In this document: in pieces, positions 48,616-59,612 of the stretch | Numbering within the stretch: the first letter of the stretch is position 1 | Layout: each line of letters starts with the position of its first letter | Origin: Kwoniella bestiolae CBS 10118 | Lineage: Eukaryota > Basidiomycota > Tremellomycetes > Tremellales > Cryptococcaceae | Direction: 5' to 3' | DNA length: 64,000 bases | Assembly: GCF_000512585.2 (NCBI RefSeq) | Contig: NC_089245.1 | Span: forward strand, 2,108,001 to 2,172,000 | Program-made: the position numbers and the translations under genes | Notes under the pieces: generated by a model | Database searches by the model: none | Told to the model about the DNA's origin: nothing | What the model saw: only the letters and a program-made list of their open reading frames with translations

Positions 48616-49840
48616 CTACTGGGATGGCGATGATCTGTTCTTCTGAGATGAAGGTGTAAATCCAGGAAGTGAGAACAGCTGCGATCTAGATGAGCAATAA
48701 CTTTATTGTAATGAGCAGAGAACATAGAACTCACCTCGAAGATGTTCTCGGCCGATGCTCCATACCCTCTTTCCCCCTTGACCGCACTCAATGTCCTACT
48801 TCCACTGACCACTCCCACCACTGCTCCTGAGACTGCATCTACAATGGGTCCACCTGAGGAACCGTTGGAGGGTCGAGTTGAGAAAGTGATATAAGGTAGA
48901 GCAGAGGATGTACCAGGCTGAAAGTCGAGTTTAGCATTTAGACATCGTATGGATTCAACAAGAACCCACCTGAACCTCTCTCCAGCCGTAATTCCTATAC
49001 CCAAGCATCTCTGCTGATATCCATTCACGCTGTATCATACTTCCGATCCATGGTATACTGTTAGATAGATGACTTGAGCCGTACTCATGCACTAATACCT
49101 TTTGACCTTTGTAGATGGGGAACGGGCTGACAGGTAGACTGCGCAAGGATATATCGGGTCGAGGGATGGCACAGACGAGTAAATCGGCGATGCAGGAAGA
49201 CGGATAAGCTGTGATAGGGATGGGGGATGGAGCAGAGCTGGATGCGGATGGAACGATGAAGGAGTGAATAGCTGTCTGAGGGTATCTGTTGGATATCTGC
49301 TTGGAATAAGTAAGTGATGAATGAGAGAATCAAGCTGCAGCTCACCTGGTCCAGCGTATGAGAGCAAGTGATCACCAGCTGCTCATCCTGCGATCCTTCT
49401 GGTTCTATTATGAAACCCGAAGATACCACAAAGTCAACCTCTTTGTTCAAACTCTCCTTGACTAGATGTATAACGACGACTATTCCATCTCCATGGTGTT
49501 CTTCCACCAAGTGGGTTGGATCGGCACGTCTAGTTGGATCCGGATAAGATTCATATGGAAGGATCAATGGAAGTGTGGTTGAGATGTTGGAGCGATGACT
49601 GCCGCTGGGTAGTGGTTGGAAGTGTGCGATGGGATGGATGTTGTCGTGGATGAAGTGATTGAGAGGGTCGTTGGAGTGATGTTGAACGGGAGTTTCTGCA
49701 TTTGGTCTCAGAAGGGGAGGTGAAGTAGATTGAGATGCGTATTTACGTGTATATCTGTCATGGGGCTGTAAGAGTCGACCTATGCTTCTGGATGATAGTG
49801 AAAGAGTTGAGTTCTTCAACGATGATATGAGCATGCTCAA
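48616..49840 (-). CDS. trypsin-like serine protease domain protein (HtrA-like)
   Basis: About 355 residues in four exons, all in phase. The N terminus is rich in Ser, Arg and Leu with few acids (SLKNSTLSLSSRSIGRLLQP), compatible with a mitochondrial targeting sequence. The protease part shows GIVVVIHLV, VVSSGFIIEPEG and VITCSHTLDQ (catalytic His, about residue 161). A mid domain with IADLLVCAIPRPD (possible catalytic Asp) follows, then STRPSNGSSGGPIVDAVSGAVVGVVSG (Ser in GSSGGP). No PDZ domain is visible; the C-terminal exon is only about 20 residues, so it is shorter than classical HtrA. Targets are unknown. Confidence 0.78.
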
Positions 49841-50347
49841 CTAGAGATCAAGTCGGATAGGGAAAGAGTAAGATGAAGAAGATGGGGGAGATGAGAAGAG
49901 GAAGAGATGAGGAAAGAGAAGAGATATTGTCGACTTTTGACTCTCTTCGATTCGTTCCATCTTCATTCGACCACTCACCACACGTTGATTATAGTATACA
50001 TCCCACACTACATCTCCATTGACGAGCACAAGGATGGGGACAAGGAGAGGAAGAGTATCACAACTATGCATAAACCGAGTACTACCAAATCACACTATAC
50101 GACTTCTTGAAACAACTGTATCTAATCAACAAATGATATGACATGAATAGCACTAATGGGCTTTTCTACAAGTATCTTCTCTTCCCTTTTCCTTTCTCCC
50201 TTTCCAGCATATACAAGAGCGACCAAATTTAGATATAAGACGTAGTAGATTTCATATGATCTGATAACAAGACATGAAGACTTCGTTCTTTCAGCTTCAC
50301 TCTAGGCAACTCGCGACTCTCCGAGTAGACTGAAGATCACCAGGGAC
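49841..50347. other. intergenic
   Basis: About 500 bases upstream of the protease and downstream of the next minus-strand transporter, with a GA-rich stretch around 49860-49925. No gene recognised. Confidence 0.5.
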
Positions 50348-52364
50348 TTAATACTTCCTATCGTCATCAACTTCAACGATGTGTTGTCCGACTTCACCGT
50401 CTTTCCCAGTCTCGACATCTGCGTGAGCAGCAGCGTCGTGTCTTTCAAGGTTGGCGATTTGGGCACCAGCACCAGTGGTGACAACACCTTTGTATTGCCA
50501 TCCCCATCTGAATCGTGGTTTCTGTGGGTAAGGAAATCATGCTCATCAGCGAAAAGGTCGAGGGGTGTATGAGAAGGATTTTTTACTCACCTCGAAGAGC
50601 TCATCGACTTCTTCCAAAGATCTACCTGAAAGTTCTGGAAGGAGGAAGATAGCGTAAAGCAAACCGATACCGGCGATACCAGCGAAAAGGAAACCGATGT
50701 GTGCGTGGATGCTCTTCATGATATAAGGAGTGAAGAAAGCGGTCAAGAAGGACCATAAGACATCGTGGAAGGCTCCAACCATCATCAACTTCTTTCTCAT
50801 CCTGACACCACCCATCTCAGTGGTGACGATGAAGGAGTGGGTTGCAAAAGCCACTTTGGTCGAGAAGATGAGCAAGATGAACGAAGCGACCATGATGTTT
50901 TGCTTTTGGGTGTTGGTAGTGATATCGTCAGCACCTCCGAAGGCACCGATGAGACAATCCCAAAGCACCAATGAAGCTGAACCGATGATACACAATGGTC
51001 TTCGTCCAATTGTATCGGTCGTGAGGATCGTTGTCAATGAACCGATGGCACCGAACAGGTTGACGATGATGCCGTAGATGAAGGTCTTGCTCCCCAAGCC
51101 AGCCTCGACCAAGAAAGAGGGTCCATAAGCATTGTAGAATTGATTACCACCGGCTTCGTAGGCCATGAACATGATAGCGGCGTACTGTACCGGGTCATGG
51201 TAGTATCAGCACCGATGTAATTGTGACGAGATACAGGCAAGGCTCTTGCAAAACTCACGACTGATCGTCTCCAGTATGAACCCGTGAAAAGCTCCATCCA
51301 AGAACCTTGGGATATCGAGTTGGAATAGGCGATGGCAGATTTGATCGCTTCGATCTCAGCTTCGGGGATACCAGCATCGACATCGCGTTGGTTTCTTAGT
51401 CTTCGAAGGTTGTGAAGGGCTTCTTCCTCTCGACCTTTACTCAGGAGCCATCGAGGAGATTCGACGGTGAACCAGATCAAACTGAGACCGATAAGAGAAG
51501 GGATACCTTGGAGGGTGATTGGGATGATCCACCCGACCTTTCCTTGAGTGGTAGCAAAGGCCTTGGCGACGCCACTGGTCAACATACCCACACTACTCTG
51601 TAATGGCACAAAGAGACCGGCAAAGAATCCTCGTAGGGGAGCTGGAGCGACTGGTTCAGGATGTATGTCAGCACCTGTTGTTGCTTTGTGAGACATGTCC
51701 CAGGACTCCACTTACTTTCGGCACTGTAGGATGGAATGACAGCTTCGATAAGACCGATGGTCACATATGTGAGCACTCGTCCAACGGTGAATTGGATCCA
51801 TTCTTTTGAGGTAAGTTCGACTGACGCGAGACAACCGATAGTCAGCTTTGGATCTCAATCAACAATGCTTGTCGGCTTGAGAATGAAGCAACTGTGAGAC
51901 TGTACTCACTGACGACGGCAATGAGTTGAACCGCACAGAGGAAGACGAACATCATTTTGAAACCGAATCGTTCAGTTGCGGGTTCGAAGATGAATACACC
52001 GACCATTCGACCAAGGTAGACGACTTATCCAGGCATGATCAGTATACTGTACAGTACTGGCTTGTGCGGACGTGAAAAGGTCACTCACCAGAGTTCATGA
52101 CTGATTTTCTATTTGTGTTGAGAATCATCTTCCCCGCTGCGTTCCGTTCTCCGAACTCGTTGAGGAACGCTGGCATCGCCTGCAGGTTACCGAAAGTACC
52201 GGTATCCCTGTGATATGTTGAAAGTCAGTGTGACTGATACGACACGGTCAATATCAAGTCGAGAAAGTGACTCACAGACCGAAAGTGAAATCAGCTGTTG
52301 CGAATGTTAGGATGCAGAACATGAGCATCGGGGTCACTGAGCGCCAGTCGGCGAGAGACGGCAT
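50348..52364 (-). CDS. MFS sugar-type transporter at the edge of the oxygenase cluster
   Basis: Sugar-porter family carrier of about 520 residues. Six or seven short introns, all in phase. Motifs are FATADFTFGLDTGTFGNLQAM in helix 1, MVGVFIFEPATERFGFK (loop 2-3), VESPRWLLSKGREEEALHNLRRLR (central loop), GGNQFYNAYGPSFL, TTDTIGRRPLCIIG (loop 8-9), and PELSGRSLEEVDELFE at the C terminus. The tail carries His/Asp/Ala-rich segments. The PELSGRSLEE ending fits the alpha-glucoside/quinate-like subgroup. A minus-strand TATATATA at 52467-52474 lies about 103 bases upstream of the ATG. It is the nearest transporter to the two oxygenases and may supply their substrate, which is inference. Confidence 0.86.
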
Positions 52365-53752
52365 CTTGGCTACGTGTGTGTGATGTGCGAGGTGAAAGTG
52401 TCAAGTTTTCGTCTTCAAGACAAGTGTGGAATTGAGAATTACCTAGAATTCGGACAACCTCGAGATTATATATACTCGTTGGAGGATATCAGAGTTCACG
52501 TGAACCGTCGATAGGCCATCCGAGACCTTGGACCCGAGAACGCAGAGATGACGCTGTTTCAACAAGGAAATTACCCTTCGGTAGGTCGGGTCTAGATAAG
52601 GAATGTTTCGCCGGGACGTGATAAGCCGGTTTTTGCTGTTTGGTAAAATTGAGGAGACGACATCAAGTATTCTTGAATGAGAATCACATCGAGGGCTGTG
52701 AATGGGCACTGCGGGGTGAAAGGGTCCAGGGGAGAATACGAAGATTTGATAGACATCAGTGTACATACTCGATCAACAGGATCTTACAGCATCAGGGATC
52801 TGGCTTTACGTTCTCGAGGGACAAATCAGATGACCATGATTCGTCGCTTGTCCCGAATGTTGTCTGACTCATTACACGAACTCGGAACTTCGGTTCGAAA
52901 CGTCAAATGGGTTCCCACCCCTGATCCCTGAGTACAGTCAGTGTGATTATGTACGAGCATACCGTGGATGTTGCATGCAAGCCAAGAGATCAGTTATCTT
53001 TATCCGAGTTTAAAAATACACTAAACCTGGGATCTTGGCATCTGAGCTTCACTAGATAAACTTGCATATTGATGCAGACAAGTCTCGTAGTATACTGGTA
53101 GGCCAAGCAACCGCAATGCTGACTACGAACCATGGATAAGAGGACCTATGAGCATATCTGCAATCCAACGAGGTCTTGCAGACACAGTTCATGGCAACCA
53201 CCAGCGCGACTCGTGCCTTTTCAGCGTTATCGTATCCACTTGGGACGTATCTATGGGACATTGGACCGTCAAGTATGTCCCGAACTCCCTATGGGGCAGC
53301 CTGTTCGATACTCGGTTCATGTCATTGGTCATTGGGAATCTCTTATCATGTGACGATAAGACCTGTCTCTATCCCTGGACCAGTCATCGGCTTTTGAACG
53401 CACGGCCCTGCCAATGGAGACGATAACAGGACGGCAGCTAGTCCAGCTGGATAGGTACATGATACCGCTCTGACTTCAGTATCTGCAGATACCATTAGAA
53501 AGCAGTAGAGATAAGCATCAACGGATCGAATCTCATCGCTGGCAGGCGCATGCGATACATGGAGTAGAGAACCCGGCCGCACTTTGCAACATTCTCAGAA
53601 GTCACCCGAGTTTCGATAAGGACTCTTGGGTGTCACCATCGAATGCATCATCGAAAATGACTACACTCGTACAACAGTAATAGAGCAAAACTTGCATATC
53701 GCATTTATGAATTCGTACAACGGATATAGAACATTGGAAAGATAATATCTGC
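52365..53752. other. large intergenic gap (1.4 kb)
   Basis: The longest gene-free stretch inside the cluster. Short frames exist on both strands but none has family features or sensible splice context. It contains the transporter TATA box at its left end. A non-coding RNA or decayed gene cannot be excluded. Confidence 0.45.
52467..52474 (-). promoter_or_regulatory. TATA box of the sugar-type transporter
   Basis: TATATATA on the minus strand, 103 bases upstream of the start codon at 52364. Confidence 0.55.
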
Positions 53753-55226
53753 TTAAGCGGGAAGAAGGATTTTGACACCGAGATACTCTCTCTGGATGTG
53801 CTTCGATCCGTTGATCATCACAATGGTATCGTTGGGAGCAGCATCGGTAGGGTGATGAGAGTCGGCAATTTGGATCTCTCTCCATTGACGATTCGTTGGC
53901 ACAGGAATACCCTTGTCTCGGAGTCTCTTGAACTCTCTGTAAGCACCCTGAGAGTCGATACATCCTTCCCTCTTCAACAACGGTGATTCTGCGGAAGATG
54001 GTCAGCTTCCAGTCTCGTTCTAAGGATCAGTTACGCTCACCATACGCAGGTTCCATTCTAAGATCACCTTCAGAAGCTTGGAAGAGAACGAGAGAAAGTC
54101 TTTCGTCGTTTCGTTGATCCTCAGGAGGGTCAACGACTCTGTGTCGAGTGGCTCGGAAATGTCCACCAGATACCACTGGAAGTGGATTTCGTCAGCTTCT
54201 ACCAAGTATGACGACCGGATCTGAAGCACTCACGTTCAAGAGTTTCACCTATGTTGATCACCAACGCTCCTGGAGTGTAAGGCACATATCTCCACTTCTC
54301 GTCTCTGCCCCAGATCTGGAGCGAAGAGATGGGTACTGAGAACAGCATGGTGGTTGTTCCGTAATCACAGTGACTGTTGTTTCATCAGTTTAGGCGAATT
54401 GATGATCGATCAGAGGGCATTGCTCACCCGTTCATCCTAGTACCACCAGCTCGTTTCGAGAGGTCATCATCCGCGGGATAGTATAGAGCTTGTCGGAAGT
54501 AGCCTTGACCTACGGGCCCTTGCTTAGATTGTACACGGTCCCAGAGGAAGTCATCGTCAAGTTCAAGTACTTTGGACAAGAGCTTGAGTAGTCTCTTGTT
54601 GACCGAGTACGTCAGGTAGTTGCAGAAGTCGACGATCTCATCCCAGAAGGGGTGCATGCAGGTTGGGACCCTGTCCATGGACTCGAATTGAGGTTGGTAA
54701 TAGTTGAAGTGTTCAATTCCATCTGGTGCACCCTTGTCTCGCTAAGGTAACAACGCATCAGTTTGGACTCTGTTAGGTTTATCACTCTAGGACGACTTAC
54801 TCTCCACCCGAACCTAGGCTTCCATCCAGCAAAGGTACCAGTCTCATCAGGGTTCCAGTGAAGTCTCTCCTTGTCCTCCTCACTCATGTTACGGTGCAGA
54901 TACTGGGCGATACTGAATTGTCGGTTGAGCTATCGAGCCATATCATTAGTCATCTGATAACTTGTCATGATAGAAAGTCAACTCACTTGATCGTAAGATA
55001 CACCATAATCAGTCAAGAAGATGAATCCATCCACCCTAATGGCTTCTCTACATGTGTCGACTAGCTGTTGAACAACCTTGGGATCGGGACTATCAAGTCG
55101 AGAGAGCTCGATGGTTCTCAACTTGGCCCAATCGATATCAAGTTTACTTGTCGGGGGAGGTACCCATTTCTCGACGAAAGGTTTGCCTGGCAAGTCAGCG
55201 GCAGGAGGGTTGAATGGTGCGGCCAT
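53753..55226 (-). CDS. 2-oxoglutarate/Fe(II) oxygenase, isopenicillin-N-synthase-like (copy 1)
   Basis: Non-heme iron oxygenase of the IPNS/2OG-FeII group, about 380 residues. It begins MAAPFNPPAADLPGKP with a DIOX_N-type region (GFIFLTDYGVSYDQLNRQF). The iron site is HCDYGTTTMLF (His-x-Asp) plus distal His in SGGHFRATRHRV, and RLSL supplies the co-substrate-binding Arg and Ser. ALVINIGETLE is family-typical. Six exons join in phase. One intron splits codons right before HCD and another lies within GETLE/LVSGG; both are absent from copy 2. Close paralogue of the next gene. Substrate unknown; similar fungal genes act on varied small molecules. Confidence 0.88.
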
Positions 55227-55920
55227 TGTGGAAGAAGTGTTTGTAATGTTAAAAGGCTGAAAGTGGGGATATGAAGAGATTTCGTATTGAATAGACACGA
55301 CAGGCTTCTTAAATATGTGGGATGGAAGACGAAGAACAACACCTTCGGGTGATCTTTCGGTGTTGAGCTCGGTATATCATATCATCATACTCACTGACGT
55401 ATAGGACGTCCCATGCACCTATCTTGCCGAGCTCCGCCATGGTAGACTCAGTGTATGGGGTCCCAAGTAAACATCGGCTGACTGATACTTCAGCCGTAAT
55501 GCATTATCGTTATACTCAGGACAAACGGCGGACGGTCTAATCGGGACTTCGGGCAATCGAAAGCCATGTAAACTCTGATTGTGACATTTCGGATGCGTGA
55601 GAAGGCTATGATAAGCGTACGACGCAACCTTGTGGAGCTCCGATACTTGAGATGGACAGGTTGTCAGATGGTCGCCTATGTGATAGCAGAACGAGAGATA
55701 AGGGTGCTGTGATGGGAGGACAAGATGCTTTGAGCGGGCGGAGCTCCAGGCACAGTACTTGTAGACGGGCTTGTCAACCTCCTCGGTCGTCGGTCACTCA
55801 TGCTTGAGCTGCAATCGCAATCACGTGCAGACTGAACGCTCACTTGGTAGGAAGCATATGGATAGTTTATTCCAGACAACGTGTGCATAACACCATAGGA
55901 CCAGTACAAAGGGATATACA
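55227..55920. other. intergenic between the oxygenase paralogues
   Basis: About 690 bases: promoter of copy 1 and 3' end of copy 2, both on the minus strand. No gene recognised. Confidence 0.5.
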
Positions 55921-57412
55921 CTATACAGGAAGAACGACTCTGACACCCAAGAGCTCTCTCTCGGTAACGAGTTTACCATCAATGATAGCCTGATCTTTAC
56001 CGACTGATTGAGAAACGGGATCCAACGGATCAGGTGCTTTGGAGATGTTGATCTCCCTCCATTGGCGATTCGTTGGGATCTTTATCGGGCGAATTTGATT
56101 AGCGCAGAACAGCCCAACACCATGCAATCACTCACTGGAACGCCTTGATCCATGACTCGCTTGAACTCTCTGTACAGACCTTGAGAGTCAACGCATCCTT
56201 CCCGTTGAATCAGTGGGGAGTCTGACATAGTGACACAATCCAAGTCAGTCGCGCGCAGAACCATCACAACATTTCGCACAACTTACTGCTAACGGGAGTC
56301 ATCCTCAGATCCCCAACACTCGAGTTGAATAGCACCAATGAGAGTCTTTCTTCGTGAGCCTGGTCCGCAGGTGGCTGGTAGACTCTATGTCTTGTAGCCT
56401 TGAAGTGACCACCCGAAACGATCTCCAAAGTCTCTCCTATGTTAATGACGAGCGCCCCTGGTTTGTATGGAACGTAATGCCATGCTTCATCAGTCCCCCA
56501 GATCTGCAAGCAACTAATGGGGACTGAGAACAAGAGAGTGGTGGTACCAAAGTCGTTGTGGCCCAACATCCTCATGCCCTTGCCCGCCTTGACTGTTGCG
56601 TCATCGACTGGGCTGTATAAAGCGTGTCGGAAGTAGCCTTCTCCGGAAGGACTACCCTTTGATTGGACGTTGTCCCACAGGTAGTCATCTGGAAGCTCGA
56701 GCACCCGGGAGAAGAGTGTGAGGAGCCTTCGGTTCACTGAGGTGGTAAGATACTACATGACATCTTGATTAGCCGAGCAATCGAGGACTGCGATAGAAAG
56801 ATGTGACTCACAGTGGCAAACGCCTCGATCTCATCAGCGAAAGGAAGAAGGACCTTGGGCCAAAGGTTGTGGTCGGCCCATTCAGGGGGATAGAAGTTGA
56901 ATTGTTCATAGAAGTCAGGGGTCCCCCTGTCTCGCTGAGCGACATATGTCAGATGGAGCTGCGCGTCTGGACTGGAATAGACTCACCTTGAAACCATAGG
57001 GATGCTTGTACCCCTCCCAAGTACCTTTCTCCTCGGGATGGAAGAGCAGTCGTTGTTTCTCCTCATCGGAGAAGTTTCTGAAGAGGTATTGGGCTATGGC
57101 AAATTGGCGGTGTAGCTGCATAACAAGTCAGAACCAGGCACATATGAGGGTCTACTCTCAACTCACCTGCTCAAGAGAAACACCGTAGTTCTCCAAGAAC
57201 AAGAACCCGTCCTCACGGATAGCCGTTTTCACTTTCTGCACAAGCTCTTCTTGTACTTTCGGATCCGGTGAGTCGAGCAGAGCGAGGTCGACCGAGTGAA
57301 GGTCGGCAAAGTTGTGTGTTTCCTTGGTAGCGGGTGGGGGAATCCATTCTGGCACTTGAGGCTTCCCAGGGAGACTGGGGGATGGGGGGTTGAATGGAGC
57401 GGCAGGAGCCAT
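55921..57412 (-). CDS. 2-oxoglutarate/Fe(II) oxygenase, isopenicillin-N-synthase-like (copy 2)
   Basis: Tandem paralogue of the preceding oxygenase, same strand and about the same length (about 385 residues). Starts MAPAAPFNPPSPSLPGKP and has GFLFLENYGVSLEQLHRQFAIAQYL. The iron ligands are HNDFGTTTLLF (His-x-Asp) and the His in SGGHFKATRHRV; RLSLVLF follows. The C-terminal half (DSPLIQREGCVDSQGLYREFKR, then PTNRQWREI) mirrors copy 1. Its introns after DEIEAFAT and after DQGVP are absent at the same places in copy 1. The two also differ inside the iron motif (HND versus HCD). TATAAA on the minus strand lies near 57510-57515, about 100 bases upstream. Exons join in phase. Confidence 0.88.
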
Positions 57413-58019
57413 ATCGATGGAAGTGTAATTTGAGCGTTGGGTAGAGACCTAGGTGAACAGCTTACGAAAGACAGAGAAGAGGTTTCAATCTCATAAGAAT
57501 AACCATGATTTTATATCCCACAGCTATCCATATACGCATCGCCCGTCCTCCTCTAGCAAGCTATTCAAGGCTATACGACAGTATACGCCGAGCCGATAGC
57601 TTATCGCCAGAGGTGATCACCAGACCATACATGTACATTTCGGGACTTCGCATCCACCTTCGCCGGATTGTAACGGAAGTGATAGAGCGTATGTCGAAAG
57701 TGGACGGGCGGAGTGAGGTGAAGCTTATTGGGAGGACGGATGTTGTTCCTGAGAGGACAATCAGTATCCCCTCGGAGACGATTCTCCAGCCGAGTACCTG
57801 GTTACGTTATTTGCTAGATTAGCCATAATCGCTGAACGTTCGCAGCATAGCAGTGATCCTTGATAGCCTATTGTGAATGCTGTATAGTCTGATGGTCGTT
57901 CGTAGTGATAGCATTCAGCTCAAAACAATGCGTAATTCTGCTGCATGATTCTGCGTATCCAGTGATCGACTGCATACGGGTACCTAGCTAGCTATGTATG
58001 TATTGACAGATCTCCCGCT
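57413..58019. other. intergenic
   Basis: About 600 bases: promoter of oxygenase copy 2 (TATA-like element on the minus strand at 57510-57515) and 3' end of the aldolase. No gene recognised. Confidence 0.5.
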
Positions 58020-59063
58020 CTAACCTCGTACTACGTTGACCTGCTCAGTGAACCATTCTTTCAAGATCTTGGAATCACTTCCTACAGCCAAGCAATCGAA
58101 GTCACCGGCGACGTCCTTGGCCTGTTGACCGTTGTATACCAGCTTAGACACCCACTTGCCATGCTTCTTGGCGGCTCTGACCACCTTGTCGATGGCTTCC
58201 AAGAAGACAGGCTCGGTGTATTTGGCGGGGGCGTATCCGAGAAGTGACATAGCTAGATCGTTTGGACCGATGAAAACCATGTCTACCAAATCGAAGGGTC
58301 AGCCACCATGTATGAGATATCATGTAGCTGTCAACAGAAGCTGGACTCACCGACACCATCCACAGCACAAATGGAATCTACATTTTCTACTCCTTCTTTA
58401 GTTTCGATTTGCACAATAGTTAACAGAGTCTCATTGCATGTCTTGTTGTACTCCGGGATTGGAACCCCGAAGGCATATCCAGGGAAAGGTGATCCTTGAC
58501 CTCTGAGACCTCTTGGAGGAAGCTTAGAGTACTTGACAACGGCAGCGGCTTCTTCAGCAGTGTTGATCATAGGAATCATGAGACCACTGTGAACGATCAG
58601 GTTGATGTCAGCGTCGATGTCAGCTATCAGACGGCTCAAGCCAAACTCACTGAGCACCAGTATCTAATGCTCGTTTGATCAGGTCTGGATGGGGACTTCT
58701 GATTCGGATGATGGGTGAGCATCCATTGAAAGCGATACCTGCAACAGCGTTGTGCATCTGGTCGTCTCCAACGTGACCTATAGCAGCTGGTGAGCTAAAG
58801 TCCAGAATTGCGGCACATAAGAGATGATAACCTACCATGCTCGCAATCCACGATGACGGCCTACATGTTTGATCAGCTCGTGTACATGTAAGGAGCGACT
58901 ATGGACTTACATCTAAACCAGTCGAGGAGACGATCTGCGCTAATCGGACACTGGGAAGACCGATGAAAGTCATCAAAGCTGTATCACCAGTTCTGAGCTG
59001 GTTCAACAGCTTGAGACGGGGGTTGGAGACGGTAGTGTTGTGAGCGTTGGGCCAGGAAGACAT
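58020..59063 (-). CDS. HpcH/HpaI-family aldolase (copy 2)
   Basis: About 275-residue HpcH/HpaI aldolase. Motifs are GDTALMTFIGLPSVRLAQI near the N terminus, VIVDCEHGHVGDDQMHNA (EHG site, His split by an intron), GAHGLMIPMINTAEEA, IVQIETKEGVENVDSI (metal Glu) and MVFIGPNDLAMSLLGY (metal Asp). Exons join in phase. It differs from copy 1 at 38247-39494, for example in GPNDLA versus GQYDLA, so it is a diverged paralogue. It lies between oxygenase copy 2 and the Zn2Cys6 factor, all on one strand, which suggests a shared pathway acting on a keto-acid or an aldol product. Confidence 0.88.
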
Positions 59064-59612
59064 AGTGATATAGGTTGCGGTTGCTAGTTGCTTTCAACAG
59101 GATCGAGGGGGTGTTATGTCCAAAAGTGAGAGTAAAGCTTGAAAAAGAGGTGTCTGGTCGAACATCTTCGCGACCTACATGGCTCCTTAAGTACAAAATT
59201 CAATCCTATCCCTACGGACCGAATTATCTTTCGGTCTTTTCCGTTCATGTGGATATCTTTCAGCGATCAACCACTGAAATTATGTTTATTCCATGATAAA
59301 AGTGGAGTGAAGAGGACAACTGTATGAGGGAGGACAACCGATAACCCAGTCACTTGACTTGAATGATTGTGGATGTGATCCGAGTTTCCGAGTTGCTAGA
59401 TGTAGTTGTCACGTGAAGGAAGGAAAGCTAGGTATAGGGTCTTGCTCATTTGTATCGAAGAGCCCTGATTGATTCTAGCTTTAATAGAGATTGTTATGCT
59501 TACGCCCGGCATGCATCCCAGTTACTGAGCGGTTGCAATTGAGTGCTCTGTACTAAGGGGTCCGGAACACAGACAAGCGTACATTCGATACCGATACAAG
59601 ATACAAACGATA
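59064..59612. other. intergenic
   Basis: About 550 bases: promoter of aldolase copy 2 and 3' end of the Zn2Cys6 gene. No gene recognised. Confidence 0.5.

Noticed and set aside
52640..53582. Several open frames in the 1.4-kb gap
   Set aside because: Short, mutually overlapping on both strands, no conserved motif and no plausible splice chain.
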